This document shows, piece after piece, positions 1 to 7,116 of a stretch of DNA of 21,571 nt. Source of the DNA: Chloroflexota bacterium (GTDB taxonomy: Bacteria; Chloroflexota; UBA6077; JACCZL01); contig JACCZL010000382.1 in assembly GCA_013695975.1 (NCBI GenBank), positions 1-21,571 on the forward strand, read 5' to 3'. Every line of letters begins with the position of its first letter. Position 1 is the stretch's first letter. The notes under the pieces are model-generated. The model saw nothing but the letters and a program-made list of their open reading frames with translations, did not search any database and was not told where the DNA came from. Made by a program: the position numbers and the translations under genes.

Positions 1-89
1 CACCAGGCTACCTGATCGTGGTCGAGGTTGCCGGTCAGACGCTGGAGTACCACGCTGATCGCAATCGGGCCGAGCTTTGCTCGACTTGA
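1..89 (+). CDS. C-terminal end of an unidentified protein (5' end outside window)
   Basis: An open frame enters from the left edge in the third frame (first full codon at position 3) and stops with TGA at 87-89. About 28 residues are visible. They start PGYLIVVEVAGQTLEYHAD and end with a Cys-Ser-Thr, so the end reads like a small beta-strand segment with a Tyr-x-Tyr/His-like core and a near-terminal Cys. The other two + frames stop almost at once (around 13-15 and 56-58). I do not recognise the family and the function cannot be inferred. The next gene starts about 200 bp downstream behind a plausible promoter, so it is probably not in the same operon. Confidence 0.5.
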   Translation, partial: PGYLIVVEVAGQTLEYHADRNRAELCST

Positions 90-141
90 GGCCGTGAGGG
101 CGAGTCCGAGGCGTGCGACTGTCTGGGGTCGACTGGCGTCG

Positions 142-171
142 CCGCGTCTCCGTTGTCCTGTGACGACGCGG
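142..171. repeat. Inverted repeat overlapping the putative carboxylase-operon promoter
   Basis: CCGCGTC at 142-148 is perfectly complemented by GACGCGG at 165-171, with 16 nt between the arms. The putative -35 (153-158) lies in the spacer and the putative -10 (176-181) starts 5 nt after the right arm. The geometry would suit a dimeric regulator binding over the promoter. It could equally be a chance repeat in GC-rich DNA. Confidence 0.3.
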
Positions 172-181
172 ATGCTAGGAT
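153..181 (+). promoter_or_regulatory. Putative sigma-70-type promoter of the carboxylase/mutase operon
   Basis: TTGTCC (153-158) and TAGGAT (176-181) are separated by 17 bp. Each matches 4 of 6 consensus positions. Transcription would start near 188, leaving an untranslated leader of roughly 105 nt before the ATG at 293. The rest of 90-292 shows no gene and no other clear element besides the inverted repeat noted separately. Confidence 0.33.
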
Positions 182-292
182 GCAGCCACCCACGAATCGC
201 GGGCTGACGCGATTCTTTCCCAGACTCTTCGCTCAGAAGGTGCTCACGAGTATGTGCGTGCTGCCCGGTGTCCTGGCGTGATTGATGACGGG

Positions 293-1870
293 ATGCCGGC
301 GGTTCCAAACGCTGGTGTGGGGACGACGGCCGAGAAGCTGGCGCGGCTCGAGGCGATGCGGCGGCAGGCCCGACTCGGCGGCGGCGAGCGGCGGATCGAG
401 CAGCAGCATACGCGGGGGAAACTGACCGCCCGGGAGCGGCTCGACCTCCTGCTGGACCCGGACACCTTCCAGGAGCTCGACGCGCTCGTCATGCATCGGG
501 CAACCGATTTCGGCCTGGCGGAGGAGCGCTATCTCGGCGACGGGGTGGTGACGGGCTGGGGCCGGGTGGACGGCCGGCCGGTGGCGGTCTTTTCCCAGGA
601 TTTCACCATCTTCGGGGGCTCGCTGTCCGAGGCGTATGGGGAGAAGATCTGCAAGATCATGGACCTGGCGACCCGAACTGGCATGCCGATCGTCGGGTTG
701 AACGACTCGGGTGGGGCTCGGATCCAGGAAGGGGTCGTCAGTCTGGGGGCCTACGCCGAGATCTTCCTTCGCAACACGCTCGCCTCAGGCGTCGTGCCGC
801 AGATCAGCGCGATCATGGGGCCATGCGCCGGCGGCGCCGTGTATAGCCCCGCGATTACGGACTTTACCTTCATGGTCAAGGGGTCCAGCTTTATGTTCGT
901 GACCGGGCCGGACGTGGTCAAGACGGTGACGCATGAGGTGGTCGACTTCGAGCAGCTTGGCGGCGCGATGGTCCACAACACGACCAGCGGCGTCGCCCAT
1001 TTCGCGACTGACGACGAGGTGAGCTGCCTCCAGCAGGTCCGACGGCTGCTCTCGTTCCTGCCGTCCAACAATGTCGACGAAGTCCCGAGGCTGGCGACCG
1101 ACGATCCTCCGGAGCGTGCCGACCAGGCTCTCGATTCGATCGTGCCGGACGAGCCGACGCGGGCCTACGACATGCAGCGGGTCATTCGGTCGGTCCTGGA
1201 CGACGGCGACTTCATGGAGGTGATGGAGCACTTCGCGCAGAATATCGTCGTCGGCTTCGGCCGGCTGGGCGGTCGGTCGGTGGGGGTTGTCGCCCAGCAG
1301 CCGAGCGCCCTGGCGGGGGTGCTCGACATCAACTCGTCGGTCAAGGGGGCGCGCTTCGTCCGCTTTTGTGACTGCTTCAATATCCCGCTGGTGACGTTCG
1401 TCGACGTGCCGGGGTTCCTGCCAGGGGTCGGCCAGGAGCACGGCGGGATCATCCGTCACGGGGCGAAGCTGCTGTACGCCTACTGTGAGGCGACCGTCCC
1501 GAAGCTGACCGTGATCACCCGCAAGGCCTATGGCGGGGCCTACGACGTCATGTCAAGCAAGCACATCCGAGGAGACGTGAACTATGCCTGGCCGACCGCC
1601 GAAATCGCGGTCATGGGGCCTGAGGGGGCGGTGAACGTGGTGTTTCGTGACCAGATCGCCAAGGCCGACGACGTCGAGGCGACTCGCCAACGCCTGACCG
1701 CGGAGTACCGCGAGCGTTTCGCCAACCCCTACGCGGCCGCGGCTCGCGGCTACGTCGACGAGGTGATCCTGCCGCGCGAGACCCGACGCAAGCTGATCGC
1801 GTCACTCGAGCTCGTGCGGACCAAGCGGGATGCGAACCCGCCGAAGAAGCACGGGAACATTCCCCTGTAG
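293..1870 (+). CDS. pccB: Acyl-CoA (probably propionyl-CoA) carboxylase, carboxyltransferase beta subunit
   Basis: Transfers CO2 from carboxybiotin to an acyl-CoA in the cytoplasm. The 525-residue product has the usual family length. It opens with the standard helix ending ARGKLTARERLDLLLDP-type (here with TRGKLTARERL) and carries the N-crotonase motif GGARIQEGV and the oxyanion-region motif GPCAGGAVYSPA. The C-terminal half has DVPGFLPG, RKAYGGAYDVM and the ending KKHGNIPL typical of PccB proteins. I chose ATG 293 because the recognisable family N-terminus begins just after it. An in-frame GTG at 254 would add 13 residues and has a purine-rich AGAAGG about 13 nt upstream. It is first in an operon with biotin carboxylase (2-nt gap) and the carrier protein. 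The downstream methylmalonyl-CoA mutase argues for propionyl-CoA as substrate; acetyl-CoA cannot be excluded from sequence. Confidence 0.93.
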   Translation: MPAVPNAGVGTTAEKLARLEAMRRQARLGGGERRIEQQHTRGKLTARERLDLLLDPDTFQELDALVMHRATDFGLAEERYLGDGVVTGWGRVDGRPVAVFSQDFTIFGGSLSEAYGEKICKIMDLATRTGMPIVGLNDSGGARIQEGVVSLGAYAEIFLRNTLASGVVPQISAIMGPCAGGAVYSPAITDFTFMVKGSSFMFVTGPDVVKTVTHEVVDFEQLGGAMVHNTTSGVAHFATDDEVSCLQQVRRLLSFLPSNNVDEVPRLATDDPPERADQALDSIVPDEPTRAYDMQRVIRSVLDDGDFMEVMEHFAQNIVVGFGRLGGRSVGVVAQQPSALAGVLDINSSVKGARFVRFCDCFNIPLVTFVDVPGFLPGVGQEHGGIIRHGAKLLYAYCEATVPKLTVITRKAYGGAYDVMSSKHIRGDVNYAWPTAEIAVMGPEGAVNVVFRDQIAKADDVEATRQRLTAEYRERFANPYAAAARGYVDEVILPRETRRKLIASLELVRTKRDANPPKKHGNIPL

Positions 1871-1872
1871 CG

Positions 1873-3372
1873 ATGTTCGAGAAGGTGTTGATCGCCAATC
1901 GGGGGGAGATCGCCGTCCGAGTCGCCCGCGGGTGTCGCGAGCTGGGGGTACGGACGGTGGGCGTGTTCAGCGATCCGGACGCTGGCGCTCCGCATGTGCG
2001 CGCGGTCGACGAGGCCTATCCGCTCGGCGGCACGACGGCGGCCGAGAGCTACCTCCGGGCCGATGCGCTGATCGAGATCGCTCGGCGGGCGAGCGCCGAC
2101 GCGGTCCATCCGGGGTACGGCTTCCTGGCAGAGAACCCCGACTTCGCCGAGGCCTGTGCCGCTGGCGGTCTGGTCTTCATCGGGCCGACCCCCGCGGCGA
2201 TGCGGGCGCTCGGGAGCAAGACGGCGGCCCGCACGCTGATGCGTGCCGCTGGCGTGCCGGTCGTGCCCGGGACCGACGAGGCGGTCTCGGGGGCTGAGGA
2301 GGCCAGCCGGATCGCCGGTGAGATCGGCTTCCCGATCGCGCTCAAGGCCGTCTCGGGTGGCGGCGGGAAGGGGATGCGGGTCGTCGATCGGGCGGACGAC
2401 TTGGCGGCGGCGTTTCGGCAGGCGGCGAGCGAAGCGGAGTCGGCGTTCGGGGATGGGTCGCTCTATCTCGAGCGGATGCTGGTGCAGCCGCGGCACGTCG
2501 AGGTGCAGATTCTCGCCGATCAGCACGGCAGCGTCGTACACCTGGGCGAGCGTGAGTGCAGCGTTCAGCGGCGCCACCAGAAGCTGGTGGAGGAGTCGCC
2601 CTCGCCGGCGGTGGACGCCGATCTCCGTGCGAGGATGGGCGCCGTCGCGGTGCAGGCGGCCCACGCCATCGGCTACACCAATGTCGGGACCTGTGAGTTT
2701 CTGCTCGACGCGGGCGGTGCGTTCTATTTTCTGGAGGTCAACGCGCGGCTCCAGGTCGAGCATCCGGTGACCGAGCTGGTGACAGGGATTGACCTGGTCC
2801 ACGAGCAGCTCAAGATCGCGGCCGGCCAGCGGCTAGGCTTTGGTCAGGAGGACATCGCGTCTCGGGGGCATGCGATCGAATGTCGCGTGTCAGCCGAAGA
2901 CCCTGCCAACCGTTTCTTTCCCTCGACGGGCAGGATCCGTGCTGTCGTCGAGCCCCAGGGACCGGGGGTCCGGATCGACGGCGCACTGGAGGTGGGACAA
3001 GAGGTCTCGCTGCACTACGACCCGCTGCTAGCCAAGCTGATCGTCTGGGCCGAGGACCGTCCGTCGGCGCTGGGGCGGATGCGCCGCGCCCTCGGCGAGT
3101 ACCTCGTGCTCGGCGTCTGCACGACGATCCCGTTTCACCGCTGGTTGATGGAGCACCCGGCCTTTCAGGCGGGCGAGCTAGACACGGCCTTCCTCGAGCG
3201 GCACTGGGCACCGGACGGCGAGCCCGACGAGCGGGTCGTCGAAGACGCTGCCGTCGCCGCCGTTCTCAGCGCCCACAGCGTGGGGGCGTCCCAGCGAGCG
3301 GTTCAGCCGCGGCCAGACGACGACGGTCGCTGGCTTCAGGTGGCTCGGCGAGCGGCCTTGCGGCCCTCATGA
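1873..3372 (+). CDS. accC: Biotin carboxylase subunit of acyl-CoA carboxylase
   Basis: ATP-grasp enzyme that carboxylates biotin on the carrier protein using bicarbonate and ATP. The protein is 499 residues. Visible elements are the N-terminal KVLIANRGEIAVR (pre-ATP-grasp), HPGYGFLAEN near residue 79, the glycine loop SGGGGKGMR (161-169), ECSVQRRHQKLVEESP (228-243) and EVNARLQVEHPVTE (288-301). Glu288, Asn290 and Arg292 fall at the positions of the catalytic residues in E. coli AccC numbering. The biotin-carboxylase C domain follows. A tail of about 60 residues, ending in a WLQVARRAAL-type segment, resembles the linker seen in alpha subunits where carboxylase and carrier are fused. Here the carrier is a separate gene 7 bp downstream. 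The start is ATG, 2 nt after the upstream stop. Confidence 0.95.
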   Translation: MFEKVLIANRGEIAVRVARGCRELGVRTVGVFSDPDAGAPHVRAVDEAYPLGGTTAAESYLRADALIEIARRASADAVHPGYGFLAENPDFAEACAAGGLVFIGPTPAAMRALGSKTAARTLMRAAGVPVVPGTDEAVSGAEEASRIAGEIGFPIALKAVSGGGGKGMRVVDRADDLAAAFRQAASEAESAFGDGSLYLERMLVQPRHVEVQILADQHGSVVHLGERECSVQRRHQKLVEESPSPAVDADLRARMGAVAVQAAHAIGYTNVGTCEFLLDAGGAFYFLEVNARLQVEHPVTELVTGIDLVHEQLKIAAGQRLGFGQEDIASRGHAIECRVSAEDPANRFFPSTGRIRAVVEPQGPGVRIDGALEVGQEVSLHYDPLLAKLIVWAEDRPSALGRMRRALGEYLVLGVCTTIPFHRWLMEHPAFQAGELDTAFLERHWAPDGEPDERVVEDAAVAAVLSAHSVGASQRAVQPRPDDDGRWLQVARRAALRPS

Positions 3373-3379
3373 GTGGGCG

Positions 3380-3916
3380 ATGACCAGGCGGGGCGGCGCG
3401 ACGACGACGCGCTATCAGGTGACGGTGGGATCGCGCGCCCTGGACGTCGAGGTGGTGGAGGACGATGACGGTCTCCGAGTGCGCGTCGATCGGGGGGAGA
3501 GCGTCACGGCGACAGTCCGCCGTCCGCGGGGCGACGCGCTCCATAGCTACCTGGTCGGGGGGCGTGCCTTTAGCGCCCTGGTCGAAGGCCGGGAGGGCGC
3601 TTACAGCGTCGTCATCGACGGCGAGGCCCTGGACCTGCTGGTGCAGGATGAGCGGGCGGCCCGCCTGGCGAGGGTCACGGTGGGCGGTCGTCAGGGCCAG
3701 GCCGAGCGGAGCGTCACGGCCCCGATGCCGGGCCTGGTGGTCGCGGTGCAGGTCGAGGCAGGCCAGCGGGTGAGCGCGGGCGCGAGCCTGGTCGTGCTGC
3801 AGGCGATGAAGATGGAGAACGACCTGACGGCGCGCGAGGAGGGGACGATCAAGGAGGTTCTCGTCAGCGCCGGGCAGACCGTGGATCAGGGGCAGACGCT
3901 GGTCACGCTAGAATAA
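3380..3916 (+). CDS. accB: Biotin carboxyl carrier protein of acyl-CoA carboxylase
   Basis: Carries biotin between the carboxylase and carboxyltransferase active sites. The protein is 178 residues. The C-terminal biotinyl domain (about 108-178) has the APMPG turn and the biotinylation motif AMKMEN, with Lys144 as the modified residue, 34 residues from the end as is usual. Residues 1-105 form a beta-rich stretch of the kind that links carboxylase and carrier in fused alpha subunits, with repeated short hydrophobic strands and no other known motif. The gene lies 7 bp after biotin carboxylase and 17 bp before cinA, so all are probably co-transcribed. The start is the first ATG of the frame. Confidence 0.93.
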   Translation: MTRRGGATTTRYQVTVGSRALDVEVVEDDDGLRVRVDRGESVTATVRRPRGDALHSYLVGGRAFSALVEGREGAYSVVIDGEALDLLVQDERAARLARVTVGGRQGQAERSVTAPMPGLVVAVQVEAGQRVSAGASLVVLQAMKMENDLTAREEGTIKEVLVSAGQTVDQGQTLVTLE

Positions 3917-3933
3917 TCCTGGTGGGATAGAGC

Positions 3934-5205
3934 ATGAACGCTGAGATCATCGCGGTTGGGACCGAGCTGTTGCTCGGGGAGATCCTGGACACCAACTCCC
4001 AGTACCTGGCGCAGCAGCTTACCGGGCTGGGGGTCGACCTGTACTTCGTGACACATGTTGGCGACAATCTTGGCCGCGTGTCGGACACGGTCCGGCGAGG
4101 GCTCGAACGGTCTGACCTGGTCATCATGACCGGTGGACTGGGGCCGACCGAGGACGATTTGACCCGCGAGGCGATCGCGAACCTCCTGGGCGAGGAAATG
4201 GTCGTTCAGCCGGAGCTCGAGGCTCACTTGCGGGGCTGGTACGCACGCCGCAACCGCCCGATGCCCGAGATGAACATCAAGCAAGCGACGCTCATCCCCT
4301 CGGCTCGGGCGGTCGACAACCCGATCGGGACGGCGCCGGGCTGGTGGGTCGAGCACGACGGCAAGCATATCGCCTGCATGCCCGGCGTGCCCCACGAGAT
4401 GCGAAAGATGTGGGAGGAGCAGATCGCGCCGCGCCTCGAGATCGGGGGCGGTGGCGGGGTCCTGATCACGCGCACGCTCAAGACGGTTGGGCAGGGTGAG
4501 TCGAACGTCGCCGAGATGGTGGCTGAGCTGATCAACTCGCCGAACCCGACCCTTGCGACCTACGCCAAGCAGGACGGCGTTCACCTGCGAATCGCAGCCA
4601 AGGCGAGCAGTCGCGAGGCGGCGCTCGGGATGATCGAGCCGTTCGAGGGTCGGGTCCGCGGCTACGTCGGGAAGTATGTGTACGGGATCGGCGAGGAGAC
4701 GCTGGCTGGGGCCATTGGCACGCTGCTGGCGCGGCACGGGCTGACGGTCGCGACGATGGAGTCCGCCTCGGGGGGGCTGCTGGCCAGTTACTTTACCGAC
4801 ACGCCGGGCGCCTCGGAATGGTTCAAGGGCGGGGTGGTGGCTTACACCGCGGAGCTCAAGGTCGCATCGGGCGTCGATCACGAGATCGTCGAGCGTCACG
4901 GGACCGTGGCGGCCGAGACGGCGATGGCGATGGCGACGGCGTGCCGCGAGCGCCTGGGCGCCGATGCTGGTATCGGGATCACTGGGGTGGCCGGGCCGAC
5001 GTCGGTCGAGGGCAAGCCGGTCGGGACGGCTCACATCGCACTCGATTTTCTCGGCGAGACGCGGGTTGCGAGCACCGAATGGTCGACGACGCGAGCGGAG
5101 TTCAAGCGCCGCTGCGTGATGGACGGGCTGTACCTGCTCTGGCGGGCGCTCAAGAAGCGCGACGAGTCCGGGGCAGGGTCAGGGAGCGAGGCGACGCAGT
5201 CGTGA
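3934..5205 (+). CDS. cinA: CinA-family protein (MoCF-like domain plus NMN amidohydrolase domain)
   Basis: Full-length two-domain CinA (423 residues). The N-terminal MoCF/COG1058 domain starts AEIIAVGTELLLGEILDTNS and contains the TGGLGPTEDDLT nucleotide-binding loop (about 66-77); in characterised homologues it is an ADP-ribose pyrophosphatase. The C-terminal PncC-like domain (about 255-415) has ESASGG (276-281, matching the ESCTGG-type motif) and GITGVAGP (348-355); this domain deamidates nicotinamide mononucleotide to nicotinate mononucleotide. It probably acts in pyridine-nucleotide salvage in the cytoplasm. GGTGGGAT at 3921-3928 is a weak ribosome-binding site before ATG 3934. It sits inside the propionate operon and its stop overlaps the mutase start by 4 nt, suggesting translational coupling. 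I see no direct metabolic reason for this placement. Confidence 0.94.
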   Translation: MNAEIIAVGTELLLGEILDTNSQYLAQQLTGLGVDLYFVTHVGDNLGRVSDTVRRGLERSDLVIMTGGLGPTEDDLTREAIANLLGEEMVVQPELEAHLRGWYARRNRPMPEMNIKQATLIPSARAVDNPIGTAPGWWVEHDGKHIACMPGVPHEMRKMWEEQIAPRLEIGGGGGVLITRTLKTVGQGESNVAEMVAELINSPNPTLATYAKQDGVHLRIAAKASSREAALGMIEPFEGRVRGYVGKYVYGIGEETLAGAIGTLLARHGLTVATMESASGGLLASYFTDTPGASEWFKGGVVAYTAELKVASGVDHEIVERHGTVAAETAMAMATACRERLGADAGIGITGVAGPTSVEGKPVGTAHIALDFLGETRVASTEWSTTRAEFKRRCVMDGLYLLWRALKKRDESGAGSGSEATQS

Positions 5206-6857
5206 GCGGATCTCGGACCGAGTGGGAGGAGTCGGTGCTGGAGCCGGCCCTCGAGCGCTCGCCGGAGCGGCAGGAACGCTTCGAGACCAGCTCGCAGATC
5301 CCGCTCGAACCGCTCTACAGCTCCGACGACCTGGTCAGTTGGGACGAGCGGGAGCGGCTGGGTTACCCCGGCAGCTACCCCTACACCCGTGGGGTCCAGC
5401 CGACGATGTACCGCGGGCGGCTCTGGACGATGCGGCAATACGCCGGCTATGCGAGCGCTGAAGAGTCGAACGCCCGCTATCGTTACCTGCGGGCGAGGGG
5501 CCAAACCGGCCTCTCGGTTGCCTTCGACCTGCCAACGCAGATGGGCTACGACTCGGACCACCCGATGGCCGAGGGCGAGGTCGGAAAAGTGGGCGTCGCC
5601 ATCGACAGCCTCGACGACATGGAGCGCCTGCTTGACGGCCTCCCGCTCGACCAGGTGAGCACGTCGATGACGATCAACTCGACGGCGCCGATCCTGCTGG
5701 CCCTTTACGTCGCGGTCGGCAAGCGCCAGGGGGTGCCGCCACGGGCGTTGAACGGGACCGTCCAGAATGACATCCTGAAGGAGTACATCGCCCGAGGGAC
5801 CTATGTCTACCCGCCGAAGGCGTCGATGCGGCTGATCACGGACGTCTTCGCCTACTGCACGGCCGAGCTGCCGAGCTGGAACTTTATCAGCATCAGCGGC
5901 TACCACATGCGCGAGGCCGGGGCGACGGCGGTCCAGGAGCTGGCCTTTACGCTCGCGAACGCGATCGCCTACTGCGACGCGGCGGTGGAGACCGGGCTCG
6001 ACGTCGACGAGTTCGCGCCTCGAATCGGCTTTTTCTTCGACAGCCACAACGACCTGTTCGAAGAGGTCGCCAAGTTCAGGGCCGCTCGACGGATGTGGGC
6101 GAAGATCATGCGGGAGCGCTTTGGCGCCAAGAAGTCTCGCTCCTGGTTGCTACGCTTCCACACCCAGACGGCCGGCGTCACCCTCCAGGCCCAGCAGGTC
6201 GACAACAACGTCGCTCGGGTGACGGTGCAGGCGCTCGCGGCCATACTGGGCGGGACTCAGTCGCTCCACACCAACGCGCGCGACGAGGCATTGGCCCTAC
6301 CAACCGAGGAGTCGGCGCAGCTCGCGCTGCGGACCCAGCAGGTCCTCGCCTTTGAGAGCGGCGTCGCGGACGTGGTCGACCCGCTGGCCGGTTGCTACTT
6401 CGTCGAGCGCTTGACCGACCAGGTCGAGGAGGGGGCCTGGCGCTACATCGAGCAGATCGACGAGCTCGGCGGCTCTTTGCGGGCGATCGAGCTGGGCTTC
6501 ATTCAGGCGGAGATCCAGGAGAGCGCCTATCGCTTCCAGCGAGAGGTTGAGCGTGGCGAGCGGGTGATCGTCGGGGTCAATCGATTCGCGGACGAGACGC
6601 CGGTGGCCGCTCCGCCGATCCTGCGGGTCGACCCGTCGGTGCGGGAACGTCAGGCGGCCCGGATCCAGGGCGTCAAGGCCCGGCGCGACGAACGGGAGGC
6701 GCAAGGGGCGCTCGAGGCCCTCGAGCAGGCCGCTCGTGGCGATGCGAACACGATGCCGCGGATTCTGGCCTGCGTCGAATCGCTGTGTACGCTCGGGGAG
6801 ATCTCGGACAGGTTGCGGATCGTCTTTGGCGAAGCCGAGGACATGGGGGCGTTGTAG
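5202..6857 (+). CDS. mcmA: Methylmalonyl-CoA mutase, large (catalytic) subunit
   Basis: Adenosylcobalamin-dependent isomerase, methylmalonyl-CoA to succinyl-CoA. From GTG 5202 (GTGA overlap with the cinA stop) it is 551 residues, the size of large subunits that lack the B12-binding domain. The TIM-barrel motifs are YPYTRGVQPTMYRGR (60-73), WTMRQYAG (75-82), the SVAFDLPTQMGYDSD segment and SISGYHM with His235. Aligned without gaps to the Propionibacterium enzyme, Tyr80, Arg198 and His235 match Tyr89, Arg207 and His244. Isobutyryl-CoA mutase has Phe and Gln at the first two positions, so methylmalonyl-CoA is the likely substrate. The B12-binding small subunit must be encoded elsewhere. The frame stays open several hundred bases upstream, but that part only shadows cinA, so the GTG is preferred. 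Confidence 0.94.
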   Translation: MSGSRTEWEESVLEPALERSPERQERFETSSQIPLEPLYSSDDLVSWDERERLGYPGSYPYTRGVQPTMYRGRLWTMRQYAGYASAEESNARYRYLRARGQTGLSVAFDLPTQMGYDSDHPMAEGEVGKVGVAIDSLDDMERLLDGLPLDQVSTSMTINSTAPILLALYVAVGKRQGVPPRALNGTVQNDILKEYIARGTYVYPPKASMRLITDVFAYCTAELPSWNFISISGYHMREAGATAVQELAFTLANAIAYCDAAVETGLDVDEFAPRIGFFFDSHNDLFEEVAKFRAARRMWAKIMRERFGAKKSRSWLLRFHTQTAGVTLQAQQVDNNVARVTVQALAAILGGTQSLHTNARDEALALPTEESAQLALRTQQVLAFESGVADVVDPLAGCYFVERLTDQVEEGAWRYIEQIDELGGSLRAIELGFIQAEIQESAYRFQREVERGERVIVGVNRFADETPVAAPPILRVDPSVRERQAARIQGVKARRDEREAQGALEALEQAARGDANTMPRILACVESLCTLGEISDRLRIVFGEAEDMGAL

Positions 6858-6884
6858 AGGGGCATCTGGCTCCAGCGATGCTCG

Positions 6885-6890
6885 TATAAT
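6885..6890 (+). promoter_or_regulatory. -10 box of the tRNA-Arg promoter
   Basis: A perfect TATAAT lies 9 nt upstream of the tRNA 5' end, the expected distance for a stable-RNA promoter. No TTGACA-like -35 is visible 16-18 bp upstream (that DNA reads around GCATCT), so a -35 call cannot be supported. Confidence 0.6.
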
Positions 6891-6899
6891 CTGCCTGTC

Positions 6900-6973
6900 G
6901 CCCCTGTAGCTCAATCGGACAGAGCAGCGCCCTTCTAAGGCGACGGCTGGGGGTTCGAGTCCCTCCAGGGGTA
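6900..6973 (+). tRNA. tRNA-Arg, anticodon TCT
   Basis: A 74-nt cloverleaf. The acceptor arm GCCCCTG pairs with CAGGGGT, with a G1-U72 wobble and A73. The D-stem is GCTC/GAGC with G18-G19 in the loop. The anticodon loop CTTCTAA places TCT at 34-36. The T-arm GGGGG-TTCGAGT-CCCTC contains one G-U pair. The outermost anticodon-stem pair is a G27-A43 mismatch. A15 and T48 can form the Levitt pair. CCA is not encoded (the next bases are CCG). Confidence 0.94.
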
Positions 6974-6980
6974 CCGCGGC

Positions 6981-7022
6981 GCATCCCCCGTGGCGTCAGG
7001 GAGGCATTAACGGGGGGGATGC
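6981..7022 (+). repeat. GC-rich hairpin downstream of tRNA-Arg
   Basis: GCATCCCCCGT (6981-6991) can pair with ACGGGGGGGATGC (7010-7022), with a two-base G bulge and an 18-nt loop. No T-run follows, so it is not a classical Rho-independent terminator. It may act as a transcript-end or processing structure for the tRNA, or as a leader structure for the membrane-protein gene starting at 7117. Apart from this hairpin, nothing else is evident in 6974-7116. Confidence 0.4.
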
Positions 7023-7116
7023 CGTCAGGGCGGGCGCGTCGAGGCTGGGAACGAGTGGCCTCTGGCGGGCGTCTTTTCCTTGATGGCAGAGGGGGCCGCG
7101 AGCAGAGGCGACCACG

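Noticed and set aside
1750..2802. Minus-strand open frame of about 350 codons opposite biotin carboxylase
   Set aside because: Covers highly conserved biotin carboxylase motifs on the other strand; no motif of its own.
3886..5034. Minus-strand open frame of about 380 codons opposite cinA
   Set aside because: Shadow of a clear CinA gene; biased composition and no family features.
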